Made by a program: the position numbers and the translations under genes
Part shown: piece after piece, positions 9,197-18,994 of the stretch
How positions within the stretch are numbered: position 1 is the first letter of the stretch
Layout: every line of letters starts with the position of its first letter
DNA from: Chryseobacterium sp. POL2
Lineage (GTDB): Bacteria; Bacteroidota; Bacteroidia; Flavobacteriales; Weeksellaceae
Direction: 5' to 3'
DNA length: 64,000 nt
Assembly: GCF_011058315.1 (NCBI RefSeq)
Contig: NZ_CP049298.1
Coordinates: 1,054,001-1,118,000 of the forward strand
The notes under the pieces: generated by a model
The model's database searches: none
Told to the model about the DNA's origin: nothing
What the model saw: only the letters and a program-made list of their open reading frames with translations

Positions 9197-11335
9197 ATGA
9201 AAAGAAGATTTCTATTATCAGCAATTCTACTGCCTGCGACTATGGCTTTTGCACAACAGTATGGTGGAATGTGGATCCCTACAGAACTTAATGAAAAGGA
9301 AATGAAAGATTTAGGGATGAAAATTTCTGCAAAAGATATTTTTGACCCTAGCAAAGCGAGTATCAAAGATGCTGTGGTACAGTTCGATGGTGGATGTACT
9401 GCCGAGATTATCTCTCCACAAGGACTTTTGTTGACCAATCACCATTGTGGTTATGACAATATCCAGTCGCATTCTACAGTTGAAAACGACTTGTTAACCA
9501 ATGGATTTTGGGCAAAAAATATGGACGGCGAACTTCCTAATCCTGGTGTAACGGTAGATTTTATAGCAGACATCAAAGAAGTAACTTCTCAGATTCTATC
9601 TGGTACAGATGGATTAACGGGAGCCGCTTTGGATGCTAAAATCAAACAGAATACGGAAGCTTATATTGCCTCTCAAAAAGTTGAAAACTATCAAAAAGTA
9701 AGTGTAAAATCCATGTACTATGGAAATAAATTTTATGCTTATGTTATTGAAACCTATAAAGATGTTCGTCTAGTTGGCGCACCGCCTTCATCTATCGGAA
9801 AATTCGGGAGCGATACAGACAACTGGGTTTGGCCAAGACATACTGGCGATTTTTCGATGTTCAGAATCTATGCAGACAAAAATAACAAACCTGCAGAATA
9901 CTCTAAAGACAACGTGCCTTACAAACCGAAACATTTCTTACCAATTTCTATCAAAGATAAACAAGAGAACGATTTCACTTTTGTATTTGGTTTCCCTGGA
10001 AGAACGACAGAATATCTTCCTGCTATAGCTGTTGAAAAAGTAATGAATGAGACCGATCCTGCAATGATTTCTATGCGTGATGTGACCTTGAAAGTTCTTG
10101 ATGAAAAAATGAGAACCGACAACGCCACAAGAATTAAATACGCTTCTAAATATGCCAGAATCGCAAATGCTTGGAAAAAATGGATTGGTGAAGTAGAAGG
10201 TCTTAAAAAGTCAAACGCTGTTGGTAAAAAACAAGAATACGAAAAATCTTTAATCGCCAAAAACCCTGAAATAAAAGCGACTATTGACGGACTCAACAAA
10301 GCCTATAACGAACAAGCACCTTATGCCCTGAACCGCGCTTATTATTCCGAATTGCCTAGAAATGCAGAAACTTTGGCGTTAGCAAGTTTATTCTCTAGTT
10401 ACATGGACGCTGTAGAAAGTGGAAAATCTTCGCCCAAATCTGTAGAAAGTTTCAAAGCAAGATTAGCAGAGATTTATAAAGATTATGAAGGTGATCTTGA
10501 TGCTAAAGTCACAGCACAAGTATTGGCGTTGTACGCAAACAAATCTCAAGCACAGTTTTTACCTAGCGGTTTAGAAAAGTTTAAAGATCCGAATGCGAAT
10601 GCCGTAACATTGGAGAATTGGTCGAAAAACTCCATTATCACAGGACGTGGAAGTCTTAACGGTGCAACGACATATAGTGACATCGACAAAGTTTTTGCGG
10701 ACCAAACCAAACTTATCCAGACCTTAAAAAGTGATCCGCTGATTCAACTTTGGAATAATATTAAATCATCTTATGTTAGCACAACCCATGCTAAAGTAAC
10801 CAATCTGCAAACCGATATAGACGCGTTGCAAAAAACTTTCATGGCGCAACAAATGGCAACAGATAAGGACAGAAAATTCTTCCCAGATGCTAATTCGACT
10901 TTGCGTGTAACTTACGGAAAAATCAAAGGTTCTACGCCGCGTGATGCCGTTTCTTACGCTTACAAAACCCATCTTGCAGGCATTATGGAAAAATACATTC
11001 CTGGAGATTACGAGTTTGATGTTCCTAAAAAATTGATTAATCTTTACAATTCTAAAGATTATGGCATCTACAAAGACAAATCTGGCGATGTTCCTGTTAA
11101 CTTCACAGCGACCAACCATACAACGGGCGGTAACTCTGGTTCCCCAGCTTTGGACGCTTACGGAAATCTTATTGGACTTAACTTTGACAGACAATGGGAA
11201 GGTACGATGAGTGACATCAACTTCGATCCACGATTCAGCCGAAACATCATGGTAGATACCAAATATATCCTATTTATCGTTGACAAATATGCCGATGCTA
11301 AATGGCTTCTCAACGAAATGAAGATTATTAAATAA
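9197..11335 (+). CDS. dpp11: S46-family dipeptidyl peptidase, DPP11-like (Asp/Glu-specific)
   Basis: Periplasmic exopeptidase that removes dipeptides from oligopeptides, typical of asaccharolytic Bacteroidetes. Signal peptide MKRRFLLSAILLPATMAFAQ is followed by the S46 start GGMWIPTELNE. The catalytic His lies in TNHHCGY (residues 82-83) and the nucleophile is Ser647 in GGNSGSPALDAYG. Arg665 in GLNFDRQWEG sits at the S1 position that, in the Porphyromonas enzymes as I recall them, is Gly in DPP7 and Arg in DPP11. Arg predicts acidic P1 residues. The 712-residue length is normal. A strong terminator follows. Family certain; subtype inferred from one residue. Confidence 0.93.
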   Translation: MKRRFLLSAILLPATMAFAQQYGGMWIPTELNEKEMKDLGMKISAKDIFDPSKASIKDAVVQFDGGCTAEIISPQGLLLTNHHCGYDNIQSHSTVENDLLTNGFWAKNMDGELPNPGVTVDFIADIKEVTSQILSGTDGLTGAALDAKIKQNTEAYIASQKVENYQKVSVKSMYYGNKFYAYVIETYKDVRLVGAPPSSIGKFGSDTDNWVWPRHTGDFSMFRIYADKNNKPAEYSKDNVPYKPKHFLPISIKDKQENDFTFVFGFPGRTTEYLPAIAVEKVMNETDPAMISMRDVTLKVLDEKMRTDNATRIKYASKYARIANAWKKWIGEVEGLKKSNAVGKKQEYEKSLIAKNPEIKATIDGLNKAYNEQAPYALNRAYYSELPRNAETLALASLFSSYMDAVESGKSSPKSVESFKARLAEIYKDYEGDLDAKVTAQVLALYANKSQAQFLPSGLEKFKDPNANAVTLENWSKNSIITGRGSLNGATTYSDIDKVFADQTKLIQTLKSDPLIQLWNNIKSSYVSTTHAKVTNLQTDIDALQKTFMAQQMATDKDRKFFPDANSTLRVTYGKIKGSTPRDAVSYAYKTHLAGIMEKYIPGDYEFDVPKKLINLYNSKDYGIYKDKSGDVPVNFTATNHTTGGNSGSPALDAYGNLIGLNFDRQWEGTMSDINFDPRFSRNIMVDTKYILFIVDKYADAKWLLNEMKIIK

Positions 11336-11344
11336 AATTTTCTT

Positions 11345-11382
11345 AACATTGTCAAGGCGAAAGCTTTGACAATGTTTTTTTT
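11345..11382 (+). terminator. Intrinsic terminator after the S46 peptidase
   Basis: AACATTGTCAA (11345-11355) pairs perfectly with TTGACAATGTT (11366-11376), followed by a T-run. It ends only 3 nt before the GTG start of the next gene. Confidence 0.88.
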
Positions 11383-11385
11383 CTA

Positions 11386-12402
11386 GTGAGTACAAAATCT
11401 TTATTCTATTCCACGACTTCAACTTTTTTAAAATCTGTTTCGTTAAATTTTTTATCGAAATATCTTCCCTATCGCGATTTGGTGATTGTTTATCACAGCG
11501 TTAGCGATCAACAATTAAAACACGCAAAACATCTTTTCCCGTACCGAAGTTCGAAAGCTTTTATTAAAGATCTTGACGACTTATCCAAAACTTTTGATTT
11601 TATCGATTGGGAAACTTTCCTTCAGAGAAAGCAATCTAAAAACAAAACCGGAAAACCAAAATTACTTTTAACTTTTGATGATGGCTACCGCGATTTTCAT
11701 GATGTTATCGCACCTATTCTGAAACAAAAAGGCATTTTCGCCATTAACTTTGTCAACCCAAAACTCATTGACAATCACGAGATGATGTGGCGCAACAAAG
11801 CCAGTCTTATCATTTCGGAGTTGGAAGAAAATAAGGATTTGTTTACAAAAATTCAGGATTTTAAAACTTTAAAATTGAGTTCTGATTTTTTAAATTTAAA
11901 AAAAGAAATTCTTTCTATTACATTTCAGAATCAACATCTCCTTGATGACATCACCGATTTCCTAACTATTGACGTTCAAAATTATTTAAAAGAACATCAA
12001 GTCTATTTGACCACACCACAATTAGAATCTTTACAGAAAGATGGATTTGGCATTGCAGCACACGGTTGGGATCATCCTTTGTACCATCAACTTACGGAAA
12101 ATCAACAGTTGGAAAACACCCAAAAAGCTCTGGATTTTTTGTCCGAAAAGCAACTCAGTAATGATGCATTTGCATTTCCATTTACGGATTTTGGCGTTTC
12201 CAATTCTTTTTTTGAAAATCTGTTTAATATCAATCCACAGCTACAATTTACTTTTGGCGCGGCAGGTCTTAAGTTCGACTCTCGATTTAAAAATTTACAA
12301 CGCATTCCAATGGAAGCAGGAAACTACTCTGCCTCTCAAATTCTAAAAAGTGAGATTTTATACTTTCAGTTTTTAAAATTAGTTAATAAACATCGCATTT
12401 AG
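11386..12402 (+). CDS. Polysaccharide deacetylase (NodB-type) family protein
   Basis: Carbohydrate esterase 4 fold, expected to remove N- or O-acetyl groups from a surface polysaccharide or peptidoglycan. The NodB motif 1 is TFDDGYRDFHD, with the catalytic and metal Asp residues at about 98-99. The zinc His pair is H226-x3-H230 (AHGWDH). A late AFPFTDFG segment stands where motif 3 usually is. No signal peptide is evident; the N-terminus (LFYSTTSTFLKSVSLNFLSKYLP) is hydrophobic only in parts. The start is a GTG immediately after the upstream terminator, and there is no ATG before the conserved region. Length 338. The GNAT gene follows 71 nt downstream and may share its pathway. Confidence 0.85.
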   Translation: MSTKSLFYSTTSTFLKSVSLNFLSKYLPYRDLVIVYHSVSDQQLKHAKHLFPYRSSKAFIKDLDDLSKTFDFIDWETFLQRKQSKNKTGKPKLLLTFDDGYRDFHDVIAPILKQKGIFAINFVNPKLIDNHEMMWRNKASLIISELEENKDLFTKIQDFKTLKLSSDFLNLKKEILSITFQNQHLLDDITDFLTIDVQNYLKEHQVYLTTPQLESLQKDGFGIAAHGWDHPLYHQLTENQQLENTQKALDFLSEKQLSNDAFAFPFTDFGVSNSFFENLFNINPQLQFTFGAAGLKFDSRFKNLQRIPMEAGNYSASQILKSEILYFQFLKLVNKHRI

Positions 12403-12473
12403 CGCAAAGACTTTATTTTAAACAAGTTTAAAAACTTCCTTTTAAAAATCAAGTTCGTTATATTTGTTTAAAA

Positions 12474-13553
12474 TTGATAAACGTGGTTAACATTCTTGGA
12501 TTAAATAAAAGTCAACTGAAAGGATTTACGACATCGGCAGCATTTCAAAATTTTGAATTTGCACCAATTTCGGAGTTTCGAGAATTGTCCCACATCCACA
12601 ATCCGCGTGCAAAAGAAGACGATATTTTGTTGTTCTTGGCTTACGAAGAAAACCAGCTAGCAGGCTATCTTGGCTTGTTGCCAGACGATGTTTGCAAAGA
12701 TGGAGAACAGTTTCATTTTGCATGGCTTTCAACAATTTTGGTAAGCGAAAAATACCGCGGAAAACAAATCGCTCAAAAATTGTTATATGCTGCCGAAGAA
12801 GCTTATAATGGCCGATTGATGATTACAGAATTCACAGAAAGTGCAGCAAGACTTTATCATAAAATTGGACTTTTCGAGAGCTTAACTTCTAAAAGAGCTG
12901 TGCGTTATTATTTCAAATCCAATTTGGCGGAGATTTTACCTTCCAAAAAAGCAGTTTTTGAGCGTAATAAAGATTGGTTACTTCGATTTGATAATCTGAT
13001 AAATCCAGCCATTCCGTATTTTTCAAAATCGTCAAAACTCAATTATACGACCGCTTATCAATGGGATGAAGAATTAACAACATTCGTTTCCGAACAACAG
13101 AAAAATCCGATTTCACGTGCTTCTGCTGAGTTTTCTTGGATGTTAAAATACCCTTGGTTATCGACAGAAAAGTCGCAAGCCAATTATCTTTTTTCGTCTT
13201 ACGCCAAAAGCTACAAAATGTTTTGGGTAAAACTTTATGATGCTGAAAAATTAGTCGCTTGTTTTCTATGCTCTATTCGAAATGGACATTTGAAAATCTT
13301 GTATTATTTCACCGAAAACGCCAAAATCATTGCTGATTTTCTACCAGAAATTTTGAAAAGTTTTAAAGTCAAAATGATGACAATTTATGATGATAAACTC
13401 AATCTAGAATTATCAAACAAGAAAAACCTGAGTGCACTTTACCGTCGCGAATTTGAACGAAACTATTTGATATCCAAAAAATTCCTTTCAGAATTAGGGG
13501 AAAATTTCGATTTTCAATTTACCGATGGCGACGGCGATTTCAGTTTTACTTAA
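12474..13553 (+). CDS. GNAT-family acyltransferase with a long C-terminal extension
   Basis: A 359-residue protein whose first ~145 residues form a GNAT fold. The acyl-CoA pyrophosphate loop is visible as VSEKYRGKQIAQKLL (about residues 91-105), preceded by the LLFLAYEENQLAGYLGLLP strands and followed by ITEFTESAARLYHKIGLFE. The remaining ~210 residues have no motif I recognise; they might be a second, degenerate acyltransferase-like half. The only early starts are TTG 12474 and GTG 12483. Substrate unknown. Lying next to the deacetylase gene on the same strand suggests envelope glycan modification, which is inference. It ends 2 nt from the convergent DUF5723 gene. Confidence 0.75.
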   Translation: MINVVNILGLNKSQLKGFTTSAAFQNFEFAPISEFRELSHIHNPRAKEDDILLFLAYEENQLAGYLGLLPDDVCKDGEQFHFAWLSTILVSEKYRGKQIAQKLLYAAEEAYNGRLMITEFTESAARLYHKIGLFESLTSKRAVRYYFKSNLAEILPSKKAVFERNKDWLLRFDNLINPAIPYFSKSSKLNYTTAYQWDEELTTFVSEQQKNPISRASAEFSWMLKYPWLSTEKSQANYLFSSYAKSYKMFWVKLYDAEKLVACFLCSIRNGHLKILYYFTENAKIIADFLPEILKSFKVKMMTIYDDKLNLELSNKKNLSALYRREFERNYLISKKFLSELGENFDFQFTDGDGDFSFT

Positions 13554-13555
13554 GC

Positions 13556-15001
13556 TTAACAATTGCATTTTTGTCGGCGGTGTCTTTTAAACACATTGTC
13601 CCAAAATGGATACAATTTTAATCCAATAAAAAAGTTGGCGGAATGCAATTGTTTGTGTTTAAAAAACATAGGGAACAAATTGTCGCTTCCCAAAATAAGA
13701 GGACCTAGGCGCAAGTAAGCACCAAATTGTAAATTTCTATACTCGTACAAAGAAGTAGAAAATCCGTAACCGATGGCATTTTTTTGTACAGAATATGAAG
13801 CTGTAATCGCATTAATTCTTTGCAGAGTATTTTCAAAAATTGGGGTTCGTTGTATCCAATTCAGACTTACATATTTATTTTTACTAATATTTTTGCTCAA
13901 TGAGAAATGTAGCGATGTCGGAAGTCCTATTCTAAAACCTGTGGATACTTTCGAAGTGTTGGGATTGCCATAAACTTCTTGGCTTAAAGTTCGTAGGAAT
14001 TCTTCGGGATCGTCAAATTTTTTATTTTCGAAGGCGGGATTTTGTTCTAAATCAATAATTTTATTTCCAATAAATCTGTGATTTGCGCCATCAAAATTGA
14101 CATATCCGACATCTAAAAGATTAAGACTCATAATAAAATCATAAGCTTCCTCATCATCATTTTGATTAATAAACGACAGCCCAAAGTCGATCCCGAAACC
14201 TTTTCCTTGTTGTTTGAAATTGTATTTTTTCTGTTGGAAATTATAGTTGGTTGCGTAACTTGCCTGAATGTTGTATTCTTCTGCAGAAACTTTTGATTTG
14301 CCATCAACATCGACCTCATTAATCAATTTAAGATCATCCAAATTTTGCAGATTATAAGCATCAAAACCGGCTTCATATTTCAAATTGAAACCAATATGCC
14401 ATTTGTAGTCTGACTGTTCAAAAATTTGAGTAGAAACATTGAGTCCCACTTCGCCCCAATTCATAAAACTGGTATTAATAGGTTTTAAAAAATATTCGGC
14501 TGGACGATCTATATTTTGATTTTGAAATCTTAGATAATTATCAAAAGCGACCACTGAAACTTGAGTTCTTAATCTTGTAAAAAGTCCAATATTAAAAGCT
14601 TTTTCGTTAATTCTTGTTTTGATAGAAAATGAAGGTCCCATAACTTCTGAACTTACAAAAGCAGTCGAAAAATCTTTATTGTAAAAATCCAAAACATTGG
14701 CTTGTGAAGTTCCCAAAATTCCTATTTTGGGATTTGCAGTTTCTATGGTTGCATTGGGTAAACCGAGTAATCTTTGTTGAGAAATATAAGCATGATCATT
14801 AAAAACACTGATATCTTCTGAAAAGAGCTGAACATCCCAAGGATTAGGATTGAGAAAAGTATGCGATGGCGAAGATGCTACTGAACTTATCCCACTGAAA
14901 AGATCATTAGAAAATACTATATTCTGCTGTCCTTTGTAGCCAGCAAAACAAAGGATATTCGCAATAACGACTATCTTGATGAGATTCTTCGCATTCACCA
15001 A
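13556..15001 (-). CDS. DUF5723-family predicted outer-membrane protein
   Basis: A 481-residue exported protein: after a hydrophobic N-terminus (LIKIVVIANILCFAGYKGQQ) comes SNDLFSGISSVASSPSHTFLNPNPWDVQLFSED, typical of the Bacteroidetes-only DUF5723 family. The rest alternates amphipathic beta strands (for example FNIGLFTRLRTQVSVVAF, WHIGFNLKYEAGFDAY, IGYGFSTSLYEYRNLQFGAYLRLGPLILG), consistent with a beta-barrel outer-membrane protein. The C-terminus is basic and Cys-rich (KRHRRQKCNC), which is unusual for a barrel end. Function unknown. The stop lies 2 nt from the GNAT stop with no terminator between. Confidence 0.75.
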   Translation of the reverse strand: MVNAKNLIKIVVIANILCFAGYKGQQNIVFSNDLFSGISSVASSPSHTFLNPNPWDVQLFSEDISVFNDHAYISQQRLLGLPNATIETANPKIGILGTSQANVLDFYNKDFSTAFVSSEVMGPSFSIKTRINEKAFNIGLFTRLRTQVSVVAFDNYLRFQNQNIDRPAEYFLKPINTSFMNWGEVGLNVSTQIFEQSDYKWHIGFNLKYEAGFDAYNLQNLDDLKLINEVDVDGKSKVSAEEYNIQASYATNYNFQQKKYNFKQQGKGFGIDFGLSFINQNDDEEAYDFIMSLNLLDVGYVNFDGANHRFIGNKIIDLEQNPAFENKKFDDPEEFLRTLSQEVYGNPNTSKVSTGFRIGLPTSLHFSLSKNISKNKYVSLNWIQRTPIFENTLQRINAITASYSVQKNAIGYGFSTSLYEYRNLQFGAYLRLGPLILGSDNLFPMFFKHKQLHSANFFIGLKLYPFWDNVFKRHRRQKCNC

Positions 15002-15067
15002 TACACATTTACACTTTTTTACTAAACGAATTTAATAACACTTTAAGTATAAAATTATAAAAAAAAT

Positions 15068-15095
15068 AAAAAGTGAAGCCTAAGCCTCACTTTTT
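15068..15095 (-). terminator. Intrinsic terminator of the M16 peptidase gene
   Basis: AAAAAGTGA (15068-15076) pairs with TCACTTTTT (15087-15095); read on the minus strand the stem is followed by a T tract. It sits directly after the M16 stop codon. Confidence 0.75.
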
Positions 15096-15116
15096 ATAAT
15101 AATATTAACAGTTAAA

Positions 15117-18032
15117 TTAATAACCAAAAATCTCTTCTAAACTAACTTCTTTGAAATCGCCCATTTTGTTAATCGCGTCCATATTCAGGTTTTCTTTTTT
15201 CCCAATAATGGCAGTATTGTATTTCAATGCTTTTATTTCTTGATTATAGAAATTGGTCAAACTTGGTAAAGTTAAAGACTCAATTTCCGCATAAGTATCT
15301 TTTCTGATATCGTAGTTGATGCCCAACTTCGCCAATGCTAACTGATTGAAATAAATATTGGTTCTGTTAATTCTGTTAGATGCAATTTGTTTAAGCGCAG
15401 AACCTTTAGCGTTTTCGAATTGTGCTGGAATTTGTGGAAAATCCGCCATCAAATCATTCATCGCACTCACCGCTTGTGGTAATTTGTTGGCTTGTGTACC
15501 GATGTAAGTTGTCACATAATTCGGGTGGTTTAGCAAATTACTTGCAGAATAAGATACATAAGCAGAATAAGCCAAAGACTTGCTCTCACGAATTTCTTGG
15601 AAAACAATCGATGACAATCCACGTCCGAAATATTCGTTAAACACATTAATTTTTCCGAAATCTTTTGTGTTAACTTCAGAGGCTTTCCCAATTCTTGACA
15701 TTTCTGTTTGCACCATGTCATAATTGGTAAAGAAAACTTTTCCGTCCGTTGCTGGCTCTGGATAAACTTTTGCTTTTGGCGCCACTAAACTGGCATTTTG
15801 AATAAAAGGTTTAAGATTATTTTGCAAAGCTTTTTCATCTTTTCCATATAAGAAAACCTCGTAAGGGTATTTGTTAAGATCTTTAATTTTTGTCATAAGA
15901 TCGTCAACTTTGATGCTTTCCAATCTTTGTTTAGAAATAACATCTGAGAAGCGGCTTTCTTTTCCGTATTTCGCATAGTTACTCAAAGCGCCCATAATTC
16001 TGGTTTTATCTTTTTTTGCAACTTCACGCGATTCCAAAATTGTTTTTACCGTTTGGTTATAAATAGTTTGGTCCGCTTTAACATCAGACATCCAATGGTT
16101 AAGAAGTTCTACACCTTTTTTCATGTTGCTTTCTAGACCTGTTAAAGTCACAATAATCTGGTCATTACCCGTTCTGAAACTGTTGGCAATTCCCAATTTA
16201 TAAAACTCACCTTTTAGTTGTTCAGGCGTGTATTTTGATGTTCCTAAATACTGTAAAATTTGCACCGCTAAAGACATTTCTTTGTCATTATCTGATCCCA
16301 TTGGGAACACATAACTCACTTGTGCCACTTCGTTGTATTTATTATTAACGAAGCTAATTTTTTTATCTTTGATTTTACTTGTTTTAATCGCCGTTTGATA
16401 ATCGATAAACTGAGGTTTGACATCACCAACTTTGGTATTCAAAATATCTTTTAAGAATGGCGACTGTACATCACGGTTCAATTTAATCGGTGTAATGCCT
16501 GGATTTTCGACACGAACCAATTTGTCATTCACGCCTTTTTCTTTATAAACAACCACATAATTATCTTTGAAGAAATCGTTCGCGAATTTTACAATATCGG
16601 CTTTTGTAATGTTTTCGTATTCATTAATATCATTCAGTTCGTCTTCCCAATTCACATTTTTGATATAGACATTATAAAGTGTTGTTGCTAGACCGTCAGC
16701 AGTTTCCCAACCTTTAAGACGCTGTACTTTCATATCATTGATGATTGCTGGCAACATCCAATCTGGGAACTCTCCTTTTTTAATTAAATCGATTTGGCTT
16801 AATAAAAGTGTTTTAGCATCTTCCATCGACTGTCCATCTTTGGGAACAATTGCCATGGTCATATTCCCGTAATATTTGAAGGGCGAGGCATAAGCGTACG
16901 CACCCAAGGCTTTTTGTTGCTGATTGATATTAAGATCGATAAGTCCCGCATCTCCATTATTTGATAAAATATTAGCAACTAAATCTGCCAATCGTGCTTC
17001 TTTAGTTCCATAAGAATCTGTTCTCCAAGCCATTGTCAGTCGAGGTGCAGATGGACTTTTCACGGTTCTTGAAACTACCGAAGTCATTGGTTCTTCTGTT
17101 GGCAGTTGTTTCTTAGGAAGTTCTTTGTATTTAAAGCTTCCAAAATATTGGTCAACCAACTTGATGGTTTTGTCAAAATCGATATCACCAACCAAAACGA
17201 CTGCCATATTATTGGGCACATAATACGTATCAAAATACTTGTGAATTGCCAACATTGACGGGTTTTTCAGATGTTCTGAAGTCCCAATAGTGGTCTGTTG
17301 TCCATTAGGATGTTTTGGAAATAATGCGTCCATCAGCTCATAATTCACCAATCTTCCATCGTTATCCTGCGCACGATTGAATTCCTCATAAACGGCCTCC
17401 AACTCGGTATGGAATAATCTTAAGACCAATTCAGAAAAACGTTCTTTTTCTACACGCAACCATTTTTCCAACTCGTTGGACGGAATATTATTTTTGTAAA
17501 CCGTCTCATCTAGCCAAGTGTGAGCATTGGTCCCTGTTGCTCCCAAAGAAGAAATCGCTTTGTCATATTCGTTAGCGATGGTATATTTTGAAGCTTCCAA
17601 AGACACTTCATCGATTTTTTTATAAAGTGCTTTCTTTTTTTCTGGATCTTTCTCGGCTTTATGCTGTTCATAAAGGTCAGAAATCTGTTGTAACAAAGTT
17701 TTCTCCTTTGCCCAATCTTGTGTACCCAACTTTGAAGTTCCTTTGAAAACCATGTGCTCCAAATAGTGCGCTAGTCCAGTATTATCGGCAGGATCTTGGT
17801 TGGATCCCGTTCTTACAGGAATGTAGGTTTGGATACGTGGCGCATCATCGTTTTTGGCAAGATAGACTTTTAGGCCATTTTTAAGAGTATAGATTCTAAC
17901 ACCATTGGCGTCATTTTTAACGCTGTCATATTGATATCCACTAGGATCGGTCAGGTGTTGAAGTTCGTATTTTTGTGCATTAACTGCTGTCATCATTAGT
18001 AAAATTGAAACTGAGGTAATTAATTTCTTCAT
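15117..18032 (-). CDS. Exported M16-family zinc metallopeptidase
   Basis: Pitrilysin-type peptidase with a signal peptide (MKKLITSVSILLMMTAVNAQ). The inverted zinc motif HxxEH is H89-Y-L-E92-H93 in GLAHYLEHMVFKGT, and the distal Glu ligand lies in ELEAVYEEFNRA. The N-terminal active half (~1-500) is followed by a second inactive half (~540-960) without HxxEH, as is usual for two-domain M16 proteins. A charged linker (residues ~110-150, QHKAEKDPEKKKALYKK) lengthens the first half. The 971-residue length is typical of the Bacteroidetes version. Probably a periplasmic peptide-degrading enzyme; substrate not known. Confidence 0.93.
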   Translation of the reverse strand: MKKLITSVSILLMMTAVNAQKYELQHLTDPSGYQYDSVKNDANGVRIYTLKNGLKVYLAKNDDAPRIQTYIPVRTGSNQDPADNTGLAHYLEHMVFKGTSKLGTQDWAKEKTLLQQISDLYEQHKAEKDPEKKKALYKKIDEVSLEASKYTIANEYDKAISSLGATGTNAHTWLDETVYKNNIPSNELEKWLRVEKERFSELVLRLFHTELEAVYEEFNRAQDNDGRLVNYELMDALFPKHPNGQQTTIGTSEHLKNPSMLAIHKYFDTYYVPNNMAVVLVGDIDFDKTIKLVDQYFGSFKYKELPKKQLPTEEPMTSVVSRTVKSPSAPRLTMAWRTDSYGTKEARLADLVANILSNNGDAGLIDLNINQQQKALGAYAYASPFKYYGNMTMAIVPKDGQSMEDAKTLLLSQIDLIKKGEFPDWMLPAIINDMKVQRLKGWETADGLATTLYNVYIKNVNWEDELNDINEYENITKADIVKFANDFFKDNYVVVYKEKGVNDKLVRVENPGITPIKLNRDVQSPFLKDILNTKVGDVKPQFIDYQTAIKTSKIKDKKISFVNNKYNEVAQVSYVFPMGSDNDKEMSLAVQILQYLGTSKYTPEQLKGEFYKLGIANSFRTGNDQIIVTLTGLESNMKKGVELLNHWMSDVKADQTIYNQTVKTILESREVAKKDKTRIMGALSNYAKYGKESRFSDVISKQRLESIKVDDLMTKIKDLNKYPYEVFLYGKDEKALQNNLKPFIQNASLVAPKAKVYPEPATDGKVFFTNYDMVQTEMSRIGKASEVNTKDFGKINVFNEYFGRGLSSIVFQEIRESKSLAYSAYVSYSASNLLNHPNYVTTYIGTQANKLPQAVSAMNDLMADFPQIPAQFENAKGSALKQIASNRINRTNIYFNQLALAKLGINYDIRKDTYAEIESLTLPSLTNFYNQEIKALKYNTAIIGKKENLNMDAINKMGDFKEVSLEEIFGY

Positions 18033-18222
18033 ATTTTTATTTAGTCTTGTAAAGTTAAGGATTTTTTAGGCCGTATAGTCTTTGCTTTGCTAAATAAAAG
18101 CAAAGTCGATAAGTTTTGATATTTCTTCTAAAATTAAATTTCAATTACTAAACAACACATAAATACTCATAATTTTAAATATAATGTTATCTATCCTGAA
18201 AATAATCCGCCTAACTGAGTTA

Positions 18223-18528
18223 TTATTTCAAGGTGTTAATTTTAATCATTCCTTTGTTTTCGTGGTACATCATACAAGTTATAAGACCGTCTTTTTCAGG
18301 ACAATTGTTCGTTATTTCATAAGTGAAACTAACTTTATCTCCCTCGTTTTTTGATTTTAAAAGATGGTCATTACAAACCAAAAAATCACCTTTATCGGCA
18401 ATTCTCACATAGGTTCCTGTACAATCTCTAACAATAGTTCCTATTTCAGAAGATTTGTTATTCATACTGGTACAAGATAACAATGCACTTGTAAAAACGC
18501 CTATTATAAATAAATTCTTGATTGTCAT
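18223..18528 (-). CDS. Small lipoprotein of unknown function
   Basis: A 101-residue protein with a lipoprotein signal peptide ending in the lipobox LLSC (Cys at residue 19). The mature part (IGTIVRDCTGTYVRIADKGDFLVCNDHLL...) is short, predicted beta-rich, and contains four further Cys residues (in DCTG, VCND, NCPE and TCMM) that could form two disulfides. I do not recognise a named family. It is monocistronic; 190 nt separate it from the M16 gene downstream on the same strand. Confidence 0.75.
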   Translation of the reverse strand: MTIKNLFIIGVFTSALLSCTSMNNKSSEIGTIVRDCTGTYVRIADKGDFLVCNDHLLKSKNEGDKVSFTYEITNNCPEKDGLITCMMYHENKGMIKINTLK

Positions 18529-18660
18529 AATAAATTATTTTTGATAAAATTACAAAACAATTTTAGATATAATCAGTATTAAAACCTTTGTAATAGAAAA
18601 AATTAAAACTTAACACACAATACATAGTATAACAATGTAATTTGTTTTATATTTATTGAC

Positions 18661-18993
18661 ATGAATGAAGAATTTATTAACAAATGGATTTCGCAGCTTA
18701 AAAAAGGAACCTTGTCATTTCTAGTACTTTCGATTTTGAGAAATGGAAAACAGCACTATGGCTACGACCTGATTCACGAAATTAAAAAACAAACTGAAAT
18801 CGATATTGCCGAAGGAACACTCTATCCTTTGCTAAATAGATTAAAAACAGAAAACCTAGTCACTGCAAGCTGGATAGAACAAGAATCTGGAATACCTAGA
18901 AAATACTATACGATTACAGAACTTGGGAAAAATACCATCCTAGAAATGAAGTCTTATTGGGCTCAACTTAACAATACTATTGAAAAAATTTAA
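18661..18993 (+). CDS. PadR-family transcriptional regulator
   Basis: A 110-residue winged-helix repressor. The PadR signature is clear: LSFLVLSILRNGKQHYGYDLIHEIKK, then EGTLYPLLNRLKTENLVTASW and the wing PRKYYTITELGK. A short C-terminal helix (EMKSYWAQLNNTIEKI) is the likely dimerisation element of the short PadR-s2 class. It heads an operon with a HAAS-domain membrane gene starting 1 nt after its stop, and a serine hydrolase. PadR genes are commonly paired with HAAS proteins, so it probably regulates this operon in response to an envelope signal; the ligand is unknown. Confidence 0.92.
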   Translation: MNEEFINKWISQLKKGTLSFLVLSILRNGKQHYGYDLIHEIKKQTEIDIAEGTLYPLLNRLKTENLVTASWIEQESGIPRKYYTITELGKNTILEMKSYWAQLNNTIEKI

Positions 18994-18994
18994 C

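Noticed and set aside
10766-11194. 142-codon open frame antisense to the S46 peptidase
   Set aside because: It covers the catalytic Ser and S1 region of the sense gene; no independent support.
18080-18105. CTTTGCTTT / AAAGCAAAG hairpin between the small lipoprotein and M16 genes as a terminator
   Set aside because: No T tract follows on the minus strand and it lies over 100 nt from the lipoprotein stop; no clear role.
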